64,000 bases of DNA from Dichotomocladium elegans (Eukaryota; Mucoromycota; Mucoromycetes; Mucorales; Lichtheimiaceae), in assembly GCA_025716815.1 (NCBI GenBank), contig JAIXMN010000010.1, positions 310,001 through 374,000 of the forward strand. The letters are read 5' to 3'. The translations under genes and the position numbers were made by a program. Position 1 is the stretch's first letter. Each line of letters begins with the position of its first letter. The notes under the pieces are model-generated. The model was not told the origin of the DNA. It saw only the letters and a program-made list of their open reading frames with translations, and did not search any database. Of the stretch, positions 63,392 through 64,000 are shown one piece after another.

Positions 63392-64000
63392 GGATCTCTG
63401 GGAGTATAACACGCCACACTCTAAATATATATATCTATATATTACTATAAGAATATATATGCTTGTGTTACACAACGTTGCCTATATATGTAAAATGGGT
63501 CGGGGAGTCCAAAAATGATCATTTCAAACCCCGCTAACTATTGCACTTCCCTAGAAAACTTGTTTTTTCTTTGTTTTATCTATAAACACACCATACCATA
63601 CTCCCTGAATGGTTATGATCTATTTCTGGAACACTTTTATAACTTGTCATTCATTTTTAGTAACTGAATCTACTATTTTTCAGCAATTATTGACGATTTT
63701 TTTTCTTACGCCAATTTTACAATATTTTAGCTGCATAACTATAGCAATAAATACAGCAATCTTTATGTGAAAGTTGTCCCTACTATATTACGGTGATACA
63801 AAGCCTGTGAAACCTCAAAATCAAGGTGAATGACTGCCTCATCTAATATATGTTTTTAAAGGCTCCCAAATCGTTCAGTGTGTGGAAGTGGTTAGGGTGT
63901 TAGGTAGGGAATGGAAAGGTTCTGGGTTCAACCCCCTGCTTTTTGCAATTTATACTTTACATGTATTTTTTAATTCCTGGGCCTCGGGTTCAGAATGGAA
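63392..64000 (+). mobile_element. 1,467-bp TIR element, copy 3, cut by the window end
   Basis: First 609 bp of the same element, starting GGATCTCTGGGAGTATAAC. It is more diverged than copies 1 and 2 (changes at TAAGAATATA, TTGCACTTCC and others). The T-arm box reads CTGGGTTCAACCCC. Confidence 0.85.

Overview
The window is eukaryotic, almost certainly fungal, and consists almost entirely of transposable elements. Supporting signs are two nuclear-type tRNA genes without encoded CCA, a transposase gene with five GT..AG introns of about 50-110 nt, Ty3/gypsy elements whose primer-binding sites fit a fungal initiator tRNA-Met, and an APE-type LINE. Short introns and this repeat mix would suit an early-diverging (Mucoromycota-like) fungus, but that placement is inference. 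I find no ordinary host protein gene; the only host genes I can support are tRNA-Val(AAC) at 10717-10790 and tRNA-Gly(GCC) at 42512-42582 on the minus strand.

Layout. 1-10716: two head-to-tail minus-strand LINEs; the left copy is broken, the right one has open ORF1 and ORF2. The pair sits in the A box of the tRNA-Val gene. 10837-16059: gypsy A, intact. 16096-21469: gypsy B, intact, with identical LTRs. 21518-21774: solo LTR J. 21775-27492: gypsy C, with gag split by solo LTR K. 27498-30685: truncated minus-strand gypsy E. 30686-35623: long-TIR DNA element MU1 (1,397-bp TIRs). 35624-37497: 3' end of gypsy I, its LTR split by a 1,467-bp TIR element (copy 1). 37506-38246: LTR H, split by a solo E-type LTR. 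38250-42456: minus-strand gypsy D, broken by two 1-bp deletions. 42512-42582: tRNA-Gly. 43134-44561: Tc1/mariner element with a complete DD34E transposase. 44562-51086: chromodomain gypsy (chromovirus) F with two in-frame TGA codons and a late frameshift. 51087-59914: a decayed minus-strand B-type gypsy (L) split by a 4,982-bp Mutator-like element MU2 (1,208-bp TIRs) with an apparently intact six-exon transposase gene. 59915-63391: a DDE-transposase element invaded by copies 2 and 3 of the 1,467-bp element.

The most unusual signals are the following. (1) All four gypsy gag/pol junctions carry a -1 frameshift heptamer in the right frame followed by a hairpin; A, B and C share a 6-nt spacer and covarying stems. 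(2) Both long-TIR elements are flanked by the palindrome GTAC, not the 8-11 bp duplications typical of MULEs. (3) The LINE targets the inside of a tRNA gene. (4) The gag ATG directly abuts the primer-binding site in several gypsy elements. (5) LTR elements accumulate just downstream of tRNA genes. (6) A TIR element carries two perfect tRNA-like T arms. All statements about activity are inference from reading frames.
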